Shown: in pieces, positions 24,849 to 32,792 of the stretch
Layout: every line of letters begins with the position of its first letter
How positions within the stretch are numbered: position 1 is the stretch's first letter
Assembly (NCBI RefSeq): GCF_000731955.1
Contig: NZ_JNCK01000001.1
Span: forward strand, 1,798,001 to 1,862,000
DNA length: 64,000 nucleotides
Source of the DNA: Halomonas zincidurans B6
Lineage (GTDB): Bacteria > Pseudomonadota > Gammaproteobacteria > Pseudomonadales > Halomonadaceae
Reading direction: 5' to 3'
Notes under the pieces: generated by a model
The model's database searches: none
The model's input: only the letters and a program-made list of their open reading frames with translations
Told to the model about the DNA's origin: nothing
Made by a program: the position numbers and the translations under genes

Positions 24849-26519
24849 ATGTTGCAATCCCGCGTCCAGATCGGCCCCCGAAAACGTCCGCCTCTCCACT
24901 TCCTGCCACTGGGAGGCTGCGGCGAGATCGGCATGAACCTCAGCCTCTATGGCTACGGCGATGAATGGATCGCCATCGATTGCGGAATGATGCTGCGTCA
25001 GGATCTGCCCGATTCGCCGCTCCAGGTGCCTGACGTGGGCTGTCTGACGCCGCTGGGCATTCAGCCGCGCGCGCTGATCCTCACCCACGGTCACGAGGAT
25101 CATATCGGTGCCGCCGCCTGGCTCTGGCCCCATTGGGGCTGCCCCATCTACGCCACGCCGCTGGCCGCCGGCCTGCTGCGGGCCAAGTTTCTGGAGCGCG
25201 GCCTGGCCGTCGATGCGATCCGCATCGTCGCGCCCGGCGACGCGCTGGAGAGCGGGCCGTTCGCGCTGCGCTACCTGCCGTTGACCCACTCGATTCCCGA
25301 AAGCTGCGCATTGCTGCTCACCACGCCCCACCACCGGGTGCTGCACACCGGCGACTGGAAACTCGACCCCGAGCCGCTGATCGGCAGCCCGGTCGACCAG
25401 CGGCTCTATGCCTCGCTGGCCCCGGTCGACCTGCTGGTCGGCGATTCCACCAACGCCACCCTGCCCGGCTGGTCGCGTAGCGAAGGCGACGTCGCGCGGG
25501 CGCTGGAACGCGCCATCGGCGCCTGCACGGGCCGTGTGATCGTTTCCTGCTTCGCCAGCAACCTGGCGCGTGTGCTGGCCGTGGGGCGTGCCGCCGCGCG
25601 TTGCGGACGCCGTATCAGCCTGATGGGGCGCTCGATGGAACGCATGGTGCGTACGGCACGCGACCTGGGCTACCTGGAGGACTTACCGCAACTGGTGCCG
25701 GTGCGCGACCTGGGTTACCTGCCTGCCGAAGAGGTGCTGATCATCGCCACCGGCAGCCAGGGTGAGCCGCGGGCCGCGCTGTCACGCCTCGCCCAGGGCC
25801 GGCATCCCGACCTGGAATTGCAGGCCGGCGACACGGTCATTTTCTCGGCCAAGGCGATACCCGGTAACGAGCGATTGATCGAGCGCCTTCAATTGGCGCT
25901 CAAACGCCTGGACGTCGGGGTACTCGAGGAAACCCGGCACCCCGAGTTGCATGCCTCGGGTCACCCGGCTCAGGATGAGTTGCGGACCTTTTATGGCTGG
26001 ACCAAACCGCGGCGGTTGCTTCCGGTGCATGGTGAACGCCGCCATCAGGAGGCCCACCAGCGCCTGGCCGAGTCGTGCGGCATCGACGCGCCACTCGCGC
26101 CCGATAATGGCGATCTGATCCGTGTCGAGCGCACGACGCTGAGCGTCGAACGACACATTGAACAGACCCCGCATATCGTTCACCAGGATCAAGTGCACGC
26201 TCTGAAAGGATTCGAGGATTCTGCGGTGCAATCAAGACAACCCCGCGAGGGTCGCTTCTATCTGGTCTTGCCGGTGTTGGCGATGAGTGATGGCTGGCAT
26301 CGTGTGGGACGCTTGCTGATCGATTATTCCGGTGCTTCCTCGCTCGACGAAACGGCCTTCGCCGACTGGCTGGACGACACACTCAAACAACTCGACGCCG
26401 AAACTCTAGTGCAGTTACGCAACCAGCTTCAGCCACGCCTGGTACAATGGATGAACGATCACCTGCGCCGTCCGCCGGTCGTGCACCTGCAGATCAGCGC
26501 CGCCGAAACGGCTTCTTGA
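24849..26519 (+). CDS. Ribonuclease J-family metallo-beta-lactamase-fold nuclease
   Basis: The 556-residue protein has the complete RNase J motif set: LTHGHEDHIG (metal ligands), LPLTHSIPESCALLL, LHTGDWKLDPEPL, GDSTNATLPGWS, the beta-CASP parts LIIATGSQGEPRAALSRLA and IPGNERLI, ELHASGHPAQDEL, and LLPVHGERRHQEA. It is thus expected to be a 5'-3' exo/endoribonuclease for mRNA decay or rRNA maturation. RNase J is uncommon in gammaproteobacteria, which rely on RNase E. The start may be this ATG or a GTG 9 bp upstream. It stands alone between purU (divergent) and the small H-NS-like gene (convergent). Confidence 0.9.
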   Translation: MLQSRVQIGPRKRPPLHFLPLGGCGEIGMNLSLYGYGDEWIAIDCGMMLRQDLPDSPLQVPDVGCLTPLGIQPRALILTHGHEDHIGAAAWLWPHWGCPIYATPLAAGLLRAKFLERGLAVDAIRIVAPGDALESGPFALRYLPLTHSIPESCALLLTTPHHRVLHTGDWKLDPEPLIGSPVDQRLYASLAPVDLLVGDSTNATLPGWSRSEGDVARALERAIGACTGRVIVSCFASNLARVLAVGRAAARCGRRISLMGRSMERMVRTARDLGYLEDLPQLVPVRDLGYLPAEEVLIIATGSQGEPRAALSRLAQGRHPDLELQAGDTVIFSAKAIPGNERLIERLQLALKRLDVGVLEETRHPELHASGHPAQDELRTFYGWTKPRRLLPVHGERRHQEAHQRLAESCGIDAPLAPDNGDLIRVERTTLSVERHIEQTPHIVHQDQVHALKGFEDSAVQSRQPREGRFYLVLPVLAMSDGWHRVGRLLIDYSGASSLDETAFADWLDDTLKQLDAETLVQLRNQLQPRLVQWMNDHLRRPPVVHLQISAAETAS

Positions 26520-26571
26520 CGGCCTTTACTTGCCTGTCGATTAAGCAACAATCGCCAGCAAATAGAGCCGG

Positions 26572-26602
26572 AAAAAAAAGCGGACGCAATGCATCCGCTT
26601 TC
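26572..26602 (-). terminator. Terminator of the H-NS-like gene
   Basis: Read on the minus strand, a GCGGATGCA/TGCGTCCGC stem (one G-U pair) is followed by eight Ts. It ends the small gene to its right and also lies just after the RNase J-like gene. Confidence 0.88.
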
Positions 26603-26648
26603 TGGAACGAGGCCACCCGAGCGATCTTCTGAAGAGGATCGAAGCCAT

Positions 26649-26942
26649 TCAGGCCTTTTCGAGCGTGTCCTTCTTGGGCGGGCGACCGCGACGCTTGGGT
26701 TGTTCGCCAACCAGGTCGTCGAGAGAAAGCCCGGCGTCATTGATCGCTTCACGAATCTCCTCGAGCTTGCGCGCCTTGACCGTTTCCTCTTCCTGCCGGC
26801 GACGTTCTTCATCCTGCTTTTGCTCGATCACCTCGTTAATCACTTCAGCGAGCTTATGGAGCTGCTCCATGCTCAATTGTCGAGCGGCTGCCCGCGCCAC
26901 ATTCTTGTTGCGAGCGATTTTTTCCAGGGACTCGGTAGACAT
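26649..26942 (-). CDS. Small H-NS-like oligomerisation protein with AT-hook tail
   Basis: This 97-residue protein has a helical, highly charged N-terminal part (LEKIARNKNVARAAARQLSM, then EQLHKLAEVINEVIEQKQDE, then KARKLEEIREAINDAGLSLD). It resembles the H-NS dimerisation domain in the spacing of its leucines, its E-rich coiled coil and the final 'G.s.ddL' turn. Instead of the H-NS DNA-binding domain (TWTGQGR type) it ends in KRRGRPPKKD, an AT-hook-like minor-groove motif. It has its own promoter candidate and terminator, so it is a complete gene, not a truncation. A nucleoid or silencing role is inferred; a small DNA-binding cofactor that pairs with full-length H-NS is the alternative. Confidence 0.65.
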   Translation of the reverse strand: MSTESLEKIARNKNVARAAARQLSMEQLHKLAEVINEVIEQKQDEERRRQEEETVKARKLEEIREAINDAGLSLDDLVGEQPKRRGRPPKKDTLEKA

Positions 26943-26995
26943 CGGCCTCCTCCATTCAAAGCGTCAATTACTGCAAACGGTGTGTGAATGTAAAA

Positions 26996-27023
26996 AGTAT
27001 ATGCCCTGAAGGCCGATTGGCAA
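26996..27023 (-). promoter_or_regulatory. Candidate promoter of the H-NS-like gene
   Basis: On the minus strand TTGCCA (27023-27018) and TATACT (27001-26996) are 16 bp apart, about 55 bp upstream of the start codon. The following leader is AT-rich. Confidence 0.55.
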
Positions 27024-27117
27024 GCAAAGTTACGCAATAATGGCCGCCCGATATTCACCAGGAGTCTCGTAAAAAAGGCCGGGGGGAAGCGCTGAAAGAG
27101 AGAAAGCCAGGCTGTAC

Positions 27118-28107
27118 TCAACCACCCGTCATGTTCATGAAACGCACCACCTGAACGTCACCGTCGGTCGAGAAATGATGGCGCTCGGGCTTGAGCGGCA
27201 TGGCACCGACGATGCGCTCCTTGAGGGCACCGATGTCGCCCGGATAGCGCCGCAGAACCTCGCGCAGGTCCACCGAATGCTCATTGCCCAGGCACAACAG
27301 CAAACGCCCTTCCACGGTAACCCGGACGCGGTTGCAGCTGGCGCAGAAGTTATGGCTGTGCGGAGAAATGAAGCCGATGCGAGACGCACTGTCCGGCATG
27401 CGGTAATAGCGTGAGGGACCCAGTGTCGTCTCGGTGGTCGGCAGCAAGGTATGCCGCGCCTCGATCAAGCGCTGTACCTCGTCGCTGGAACAGTAGGTTT
27501 CAGCGCGAGAATGATCCGAGACATCGCCCAGCGGCATTTCCTCGATGAAACTGATGTCGATGCCCTCGTCGCGGGCGAAATCGACCAGTTCGGTAACCTC
27601 GTCGTCATTGCGTCCCCGCAGAATCACCGCGTTTAGCTTGATTCCCTCGAAGCCGGCATCCTGGGCGGCATGAATGCCATCGATGACCCGGTGCAGGTCG
27701 CCGGTGCGCGTCAAGCGCTTGAAGCGCACCGGGTCCAGTGAATCGAGACTGATGTTGAGGCGCTTAAGCCCGCCCTGGCGAAGCGCCTTGGCATGCTTGC
27801 CCAGACCCGCGCCGTTGGTGGTCATGGCGAAATCCTTGAGGCCATCGAGAGCGCCGATATCGCTCACCAGATCCTCGATGCCCCGCCTGACCAGGGGCTC
27901 GCCGCCGGTCAGACGAATCTTCTCGACACCCAATTCGATGAAAGCCCGGGCAACTTGCGCCAACTCTTCAAGGGTCAAGACCTGTGCGCGAGGCAGAAAG
28001 GTCATCTCCTCGCTCATGCAATAGACACAGCGAAAATCGCAGCGATCCGTCACCGATATCCGCACATAGCGAACGCTACGCTGATAGTTGTCGATCAACT
28101 GGGTCAT
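27118..28107 (-). CDS. moaA: GTP 3',8-cyclase MoaA
   Basis: The radical-SAM enzyme carries out the first step of molybdenum cofactor synthesis, converting GTP to 3',8-cyclo-GTP. The N-terminal [4Fe-4S] motif is C23-C27-C30 (RCDFRCVYC), and the C-terminal cluster motif is NFCASCNRVRVTVEGRLLLC (CX2CX13C). LTGGEPLVRRG is the SAM contact, and the protein ends in the required TGG. Three possible starts (GTG, ATG, ATG in a row) exist; the ATG at 28107 is best spaced from GGAGG. It is the last gene of the cofactor cluster, directly behind moaE. Confidence 0.97.
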   Translation of the reverse strand: MTQLIDNYQRSVRYVRISVTDRCDFRCVYCMSEEMTFLPRAQVLTLEELAQVARAFIELGVEKIRLTGGEPLVRRGIEDLVSDIGALDGLKDFAMTTNGAGLGKHAKALRQGGLKRLNISLDSLDPVRFKRLTRTGDLHRVIDGIHAAQDAGFEGIKLNAVILRGRNDDEVTELVDFARDEGIDISFIEEMPLGDVSDHSRAETYCSSDEVQRLIEARHTLLPTTETTLGPSRYYRMPDSASRIGFISPHSHNFCASCNRVRVTVEGRLLLCLGNEHSVDLREVLRRYPGDIGALKERIVGAMPLKPERHHFSTDGDVQVVRFMNMTGG

Positions 28108-28109
28108 CA

Positions 28110-28556
28110 TCACCTCCAGCGCTCGGCTGCCTGCCTGTCCGTGTCCCGCTCGGCGACCCAGTAATCGCCGTGGGCGGTGTGTTCCTTTTTCCAGAAAGGG
28201 GCGCGGGTCTTAAGATAATCCATTATGAATAGACAGGCATCGAATGCCGCCTGTCGATGGGCGCTGGCAACCGCAACCAGCACGATCGGGTCGCCCGGTT
28301 CCAATCGGCCGACACGGTGTATGAGCCGTACGCCATTGAGCGACCAGCGGCGTCCGGCCTCGGCGACGATCTCGCCCAAAGCCGACTCGGTCATGCCCGG
28401 ATAGTGTTCCAACGACAATGCCGTGACGTCGGGCCGCTCGTTGAAATCGCGCACCAGTCCCGTAAAGCAGACCACCGCACCGATATCGTTTCGCTGAGCA
28501 ACGAGAGTCGCCTGCTCGGCGCCAACATCGAAGCACTCATGCTGCACACGGATCAT
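28110..28556 (-). CDS. moaE: Molybdopterin synthase catalytic subunit MoaE
   Basis: The 148-residue large subunit of molybdopterin synthase inserts two sulfurs from MoaD thiocarboxylate into precursor Z (cPMP). The family blocks are GAVVCFTGLVRDFN, LSLEHYPGMTESAL, HRVGRLEPGDPIVLVAVAS, and FWKKEHTAHGDYWVAE with the active-site lysines. The start at 28556 touches the stop of the moaC-moaD fusion gene, an arrangement that couples translation of the two synthase subunits. Confidence 0.96.
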   Translation of the reverse strand: MIRVQHECFDVGAEQATLVAQRNDIGAVVCFTGLVRDFNERPDVTALSLEHYPGMTESALGEIVAEAGRRWSLNGVRLIHRVGRLEPGDPIVLVAVASAHRQAAFDACLFIMDYLKTRAPFWKKEHTAHGDYWVAERDTDRQAAERWR

Positions 28557-28557
28557 C

Positions 28558-29424
28558 TCAGCCTCCGGTGACCGGTGGGAAGAAAGCGACCTCGTCGCCA
28601 TCGGTCAGATGGTTGTCCTCGCCACTCATGACCTGGTTGATCGCGCACAGCACCCGGCTTTCCGAGAGCATCGAGAATCGCTCGTCGCGTGCCACCAGGG
28701 CCGACTTGAGGCCCGCGATATCCGGGGTCGGCAGTGTCTCGAAGGGGATCTCCAGATCGCTGACCCCCAGGCGTTCGCGTAATTCGGCGAGACATTTGAC
28801 ATGGATGCAGGGCGCTTCGGCACGCGGTGCGATACCGACACAGCCCTCCTGGCATTCGCCGGTCACTATCGGTTGGACCGCACCCGGTTGGACCGCACCC
28901 GGTTGGACCGCACCCGGTTGGACCGCAGCCATTTCGTCTGACGCCGCCCCGGCGTCGTAGCGATAGTCGCCGGAGCGTCCGCCGCTCTTGGCCTGCAGGC
29001 GTATTTCGCCGATTTCCAGCGTCTTGTCGACCGCCTTGCACATGTCATAGAGAGTCAGGCACGCCACCGAGACCGCGGTCAATGCCTCCATTTCAACCCC
29101 GGTCTGGCCGGAAAGCCGGCACAGCGCGGTGACGTTGACGCAACGTCCAGCCTCGTCGAGTTCGAAATCGACCGTCACCTTCGACAGTGCCAGCAGGTGG
29201 CATAACGGAATCAGCTCGTGGGTACGCTTGGCGGCCTGAATGCCGGCGATACGCGCCGTCGCCAACACATCGCCCTTGGGCAGGCCACCCTCGGCGAGCA
29301 GCGCCAGCGTCGCGGGTTGCATCCGAATGCGACCGCTCGCCAGTGCCTCGCGGCGAGTGGTCTGCTTGTCACCGACGTCGACCATGTGGGCCTCGCCGCG
29401 TGCATTGATGTGGGTCAGGCTCAT
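28558..29424 (-). CDS. moaCD: MoaC-MoaD fusion: cPMP synthase plus molybdopterin synthase small subunit
   Basis: One uninterrupted frame of 288 residues holds two proteins that are normally separate. Residues 1-156 are MoaC (AAKRTHELIPLCHLL, EMEALTAVSV, YDMCKAVDK with the catalytic Asp/Lys near 127-130, and AKSGGRSGDY). Residues 207-288 are MoaD, a ubiquitin-like sulfur carrier that keeps the free C-terminal VTGG needed for adenylation and thiocarboxylation. The linker (157-206) contains four copies of the pentapeptide VQPGA/VQPI and a Cys pair (CQEGC). The gene overlaps moeA by 4 bp upstream and abuts moaE downstream. The fusion is well supported by the frame; that both halves are active is inferred from conserved motifs. 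Confidence 0.92.
   Translation of the reverse strand: MSLTHINARGEAHMVDVGDKQTTRREALASGRIRMQPATLALLAEGGLPKGDVLATARIAGIQAAKRTHELIPLCHLLALSKVTVDFELDEAGRCVNVTALCRLSGQTGVEMEALTAVSVACLTLYDMCKAVDKTLEIGEIRLQAKSGGRSGDYRYDAGAASDEMAAVQPGAVQPGAVQPGAVQPIVTGECQEGCVGIAPRAEAPCIHVKCLAELRERLGVSDLEIPFETLPTPDIAGLKSALVARDERFSMLSESRVLCAINQVMSGEDNHLTDGDEVAFFPPVTGG
28871..28930. repeat. 15-bp tandem repeat, four units, in the moaCD linker
   Basis: The unit GGTTGGACCGCACCC occurs three times exactly and a fourth time with one change. It is in frame and encodes the repeating VQPGA in the linker between the MoaC and MoaD domains. Confidence 0.95.
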
Positions 29425-30668
29425 GTCAGCTCACCAAAGGGTTGCAGTAATACGGTTTCGCCCTCGCCGATGTCGCCACGGGACGCCTCGATCTCGATCA
29501 GGCAATTGGCCGCTGCCATCGAGGATAGAATCCCCGAGCCCTGATGCCCCGTCGTACGCACATGCAGTTGTCCGGTCGCGTCGATTCTATAGACGCCACG
29601 ATGGAAATCGACGCGACCGCTGCGACTGCGCATCGCTTCATCGGCGATTGCGCTCCAGCGCGTCGGCTGCCAGGCGTATTCGCCCTGGAGCCTGCGCAGC
29701 AATGGCTGGACGAACTGCAGGAAAGTCACCATGACCGCCACCGGATTACCCGGCAGGCCGAAGAACGGCACTTCGTTCTCGCCCAGCATCCCGAAGGCCA
29801 ACGGCCGCCCGGGACGCATGGCGATTCGCCAGAATCCCAGACGACCAATGCTCGACAGCGCCGGCTTGATCCAATCGGCCTGGCCACTCGAGACGCCACC
29901 GCTGGTGATGACCATGTCGGCCCGCGTGGCGGCACCTGTCAGCGCGTCGCGAATCGCCTCGGGCCGGTCGGCGAGAATGCCCAGATCGTCGACTTCGCAG
30001 CCCAGCGCCTCGAGCAACCCACGCAATGAATAACGATTGGCATCGTAAACGCCCGCCGCACCGAGCGCTTCACCCGGCGAGGTGACTTCGTCGCCGGTGG
30101 AAAAGATCGCCACCCGCGGCCGACGCACCACCTCGATGCTGTCGACCCCCAGCGAGGCCAGCAGGCCCAGGTGCTGGGGTCGCAGCCGCGTGCCTGCAGC
30201 CACGGCGCAACTGCCACGGACGATGTCTTCGCCGGCGTGGCGCACGTTCTGACCCCGGCTGACCCGCTGCGGCTGATGGATCCTCGCCAGCCGCGACCGG
30301 ACATCGATGTCCAACTGCTCGTGCATGATGACGGTATCCGCCCCTTCCGGCAGCGGCGCGCCGGTGGTGATCGAGACCGCCTCAGCGTAGCCCAGCGGAG
30401 ACTCGAAGCGATGCCCGGCCAGGACTTCGCCGACCAGGGTTACCCGTGTCGGCGCAGGCCAGGCCAGCGCGATACCGTCCATCGCCGCGTTGGTGTTCTG
30501 CGGGACATCGATCGGCGAGATGCACTCCTTGGCCAACACCCGGCGAGCCGCCGCCGTCAGTGGCAGGCGTTCGGCGGGCAAGCGGGCGGCCACCAGCTCG
30601 CTCAGCGACGTCAGCGCCTCGTCGACATCGAGCATCCGCTCGCCGAGCGCAAAGCAGGATAGCGTCAT
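29421..30668 (-). CDS. moeA: Molybdopterin molybdenumtransferase MoeA
   Basis: The 415-residue protein inserts molybdate into adenylated molybdopterin. The MoeA blocks are PQNTNAAMDGIAL, SITTGAPLPEGADTVIMHEQ, IFSTGDEVTSPGEALG, GVYDANRYSLRGLL, ITSGGVSSGQADW and FFGLPGNPVAVMV. It overlaps mobB (4 bp, upstream) and moaCD (4 bp, downstream), so these genes form a tightly coupled operon mobB-moeA-moaCD-moaE-moaA. No separate moaB or mog (adenylation) gene is in the window. Confidence 0.97.
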   Translation of the reverse strand: MTLSCFALGERMLDVDEALTSLSELVAARLPAERLPLTAAARRVLAKECISPIDVPQNTNAAMDGIALAWPAPTRVTLVGEVLAGHRFESPLGYAEAVSITTGAPLPEGADTVIMHEQLDIDVRSRLARIHQPQRVSRGQNVRHAGEDIVRGSCAVAAGTRLRPQHLGLLASLGVDSIEVVRRPRVAIFSTGDEVTSPGEALGAAGVYDANRYSLRGLLEALGCEVDDLGILADRPEAIRDALTGAATRADMVITSGGVSSGQADWIKPALSSIGRLGFWRIAMRPGRPLAFGMLGENEVPFFGLPGNPVAVMVTFLQFVQPLLRRLQGEYAWQPTRWSAIADEAMRSRSGRVDFHRGVYRIDATGQLHVRTTGHQGSGILSSMAAANCLIEIEASRGDIGEGETVLLQPFGELT

Positions 30669-31321
30669 GACGAGTCACCGCCGGGCCGGGGCCCACGGCA
30701 GCCCGCCCAGGCAGCCGGCCAATCACGGACGAAAGCGGTCAGCGCGCCCAAGTCGTTGAGATCCAGTGCCGCCACGCCGGCCGGCAGGACCAATTCGGCA
30801 TCGCTGGCCACGGCCTGGATCCAGGGGTCCTCGCCAGCCAGCAACGGCTTGCCGAGCGACGGCCGGTGCAGTTCGAGCTTGGGCAAGGGCCAGTGCCTGA
30901 AGCCTTCGACGAGCACCAGATCCGGTCGCATCAGTTGGACGTGCTCGAGCAGTGCCGCCAGGTCCGGCCCCTCGTCTCTGGGCGATGCCTGCGCTTCCTC
31001 GCCGGACGTCTCATGACATGGCGTCTCATTACATGGCGTCTCATTACATGGCGTCTCATTACATGGCGTCTCCATCATCAGCGCGAAGCGCTCGCGCGAG
31101 GCGACCAGCATCGGCGTGGCCCCGGCCTGGCGCAGGCGATAACTGTCCTTGCCGGGCCTGTCGATGTCGAAGCGATGATGGGCATGCTTGATCACCGCCA
31201 CCCTGAGGCCCGCTTGGCGCAGCCGAGGCAGCAAGGCTTCCAGCAGGGTGGTCTTGCCCACCCCGCTCCAGGCGGCGATTCCCAGCAAGGGCACGGGCTG
31301 TCTGTCCAGATCGAGTTTCAT
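30665..31321 (-). CDS. mobB: Molybdopterin-guanine dinucleotide biosynthesis protein MobB
   Basis: This 218-residue GTP-binding adaptor of the guanylyltransferase MobA has a P-loop at residues 14-26 (GIAAWSGVGKTTL), VAVIKHAHHRFDIDRPGKDS and LVLVEGFRHWPLPKLELHRP. It is longer than usual (about 170 residues) because of an acidic insert near residues 83-120. The insert contains a tandem pentapeptide (ETPCN, three to four times) encoded by a 15-bp DNA repeat and carries several cysteines. The insert lies in a surface loop by position; its effect is unknown. Confidence 0.94.
   Translation of the reverse strand: MKLDLDRQPVPLLGIAAWSGVGKTTLLEALLPRLRQAGLRVAVIKHAHHRFDIDRPGKDSYRLRQAGATPMLVASRERFALMMETPCNETPCNETPCNETPCHETSGEEAQASPRDEGPDLAALLEHVQLMRPDLVLVEGFRHWPLPKLELHRPSLGKPLLAGEDPWIQAVASDAELVLPAGVAALDLNDLGALTAFVRDWPAAWAGCRGPRPGGDSS
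31006..31080. repeat. 15-bp tandem repeat, 3 exact units plus degenerate flanks, in mobB
   Basis: GCGTCTCATTACATG occurs three times without change (31021-31065). A related unit precedes it (31006-31020) and a partial one follows. The repeat is in frame within mobB. Confidence 0.95.
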
Positions 31322-31390
31322 CGGACTCCGCTAATAAGAGCTTTCCGTCGCCATCGCCATGGCGCGCATCCCCGTAGCCAGGTACCCGGC

Positions 31391-31966
31391 TTACGAGGCC
31401 GTCAGGCTGACGACATCGTGCGGTGAATTGATATTGGCGAATGCCTCGGGGCAGTCGCTGAAATCGACGCTCACCCAGGCATGCCGGGCATACCAGCGCT
31501 CGACCTTGCGCTCACCGGCCGCCAGGGCCCGTTCGAGATCCGCCGCCAAGCCGCGACGCAGCAGCGCGACCACCGGCTGGCTGCGCTCGCCATCGTGGGC
31601 CACGGCGATATCGTGGGCACCGAGCGACGCGTACAAGCGTTCGACGAGATCCAGCGGCAGACAGGGTGTGTCGCAGGGCACTACCAGCACCAGAGGCGTC
31701 TCGGCCGCACACAGCCCGCTCCAGATTCCCATCAACGGGCCCTGATACCCCCCCGAGCGATCGCCGATGACCGGCCAGCCCAGCGCCTCGTAGGCCGTCC
31801 GGGAGCGGTTGGCGTTGATCAGCACATGATCCACTTGCCGCGCCAGCCGCGACAGCACCCACTCGATCAGCGAGCGCTGCCGATAGCTCGCCCAGCCCTT
31901 GTCGATGCCGCCCATCCGGCGCCCCCGCCCTCCGGCGAGCACTAGTGCGGTGATCGCTTCGTCCAT
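31391..31966 (-). CDS. mobA: Molybdenum cofactor guanylyltransferase MobA
   Basis: The 191-residue nucleotidyltransferase attaches GMP to Mo-molybdopterin to make the MGD form used by DMSO-reductase-family enzymes. The nucleotide motif LVLAGGRGRRMGGIDKGW is at residues 8-25, with VPCDTPCLP as the metal-binding Asp region and FANINSPHD at the end. The ATG at 31966 gives the normal N-terminus; the frame is open further upstream without homology. 69 bp separate it from mobB, which probably follows on the same message. Together with MoaA-E and MoeA it implies a bacterium with MGD-dependent enzymes. Confidence 0.95.
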   Translation of the reverse strand: MDEAITALVLAGGRGRRMGGIDKGWASYRQRSLIEWVLSRLARQVDHVLINANRSRTAYEALGWPVIGDRSGGYQGPLMGIWSGLCAAETPLVLVVPCDTPCLPLDLVERLYASLGAHDIAVAHDGERSQPVVALLRRGLAADLERALAAGERKVERWYARHAWVSVDFSDCPEAFANINSPHDVVSLTAS

Positions 31967-32147
31967 TCTGCATGCCTCGCGATGCCGCCGGGCGATCCGC
32001 GGCGGCGGCCGGCTTCCATGATTCAGCCTAGCACCGACCGGCCATGGCGGGCCATCATTCGCCCCGCCAGGCCAGGCACCGGCGATGCTTATCCTCAAAC
32101 GTCTAACACGCTATCATCGCGGCCAGCTTGTTCAACAAGGATTCTCG

Positions 32148-32726
32148 ATGAGCGGTTTCGACGTCGGCACACGCCTCAAGCAACTCCGTCAGCACAATGG
32201 GCTCTCGCAACGTGAGCTGGCCAAGCGCGCGGGGGTGACCAACAGCACCATTTCGCTCGTCGAGCAGAACCATGTCAGTCCATCGGTAAGCTCATTGAAA
32301 AAGATCCTCGATGCCATCCCGATCTCGATCAGCGAATTCTTCGCCGGCGAGGAGCTGGCCCAGGAGCAGATCTTCTATCGCGCCGAGGAGCTCACCGAGA
32401 TCGGCGACGGCACCCTTTCCTGGCGTCTGGTCGGTGCCCGGCGTCCCAATCGGCGCATGTCGATCATTCACGAACATTACCCGCCGGGCTCGGACACCGG
32501 CGCCGACATGCTCGAACACGAAGGCGAGGAAGGCGGTATCATCGTCGCCGGAACCATCGAGCTGTGGGTCAACGGCGACGTCCGTCGACTCAACGCCGGC
32601 GACGGCTATTATTTCGATTCGCGGCTGCCGCATCGCTTTCGCAACGTCGGCGACAGCGACTGCGTGATCGTCAGCGCCAACAACCCGCCGAGCTTCGCCG
32701 ACGGCGGCGACAGCCACCATGGCTGA
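32148..32726 (+). CDS. XRE-family regulator with cupin domain (PuuR-like)
   Basis: The 192-residue protein joins an N-terminal helix-turn-helix (GLSQRELAKRAGVTNSTISL, VEQNHVSPSVSSLKKILDAI) to a C-terminal cupin (residues ~105-185; HEGEEGGIIVAGTIELWVNG, YYFDSRLPHRFRN). It resembles PuuR, the putrescine-utilisation repressor, throughout, so a polyamine- or amino-acid-catabolism target is likely, but no puu genes are here. AAGGA precedes the ATG by 6 nt. It converges on upp with no visible terminator, only a duplicated 15-mer in between. Confidence 0.85.
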   Translation: MSGFDVGTRLKQLRQHNGLSQRELAKRAGVTNSTISLVEQNHVSPSVSSLKKILDAIPISISEFFAGEELAQEQIFYRAEELTEIGDGTLSWRLVGARRPNRRMSIIHEHYPPGSDTGADMLEHEGEEGGIIVAGTIELWVNGDVRRLNAGDGYYFDSRLPHRFRNVGDSDCVIVSANNPPSFADGGDSHHG

Positions 32727-32759
32727 GCGCTAGCAGCTCATCGAGCTGGTGCGTACCGG

Positions 32760-32789
32760 CTTTGAAGCAATCATCTTTGAAGCAATCAT
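32760..32789. repeat. 15-bp direct tandem duplication beside upp
   Basis: CTTTGAAGCAATCAT occurs twice back to back, ending 3 bp before the end of the upp coding region (upp is on the minus strand, so this is just after its stop). Confidence 0.95.
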
Positions 32790-32792
32790 GCC

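Noticed and set aside
28865..31080. Short direct repeats in the molybdenum genes as a CRISPR array
   Set aside because: Units are 15 bp with no spacers and lie in frame inside coding regions; no cas genes are present.
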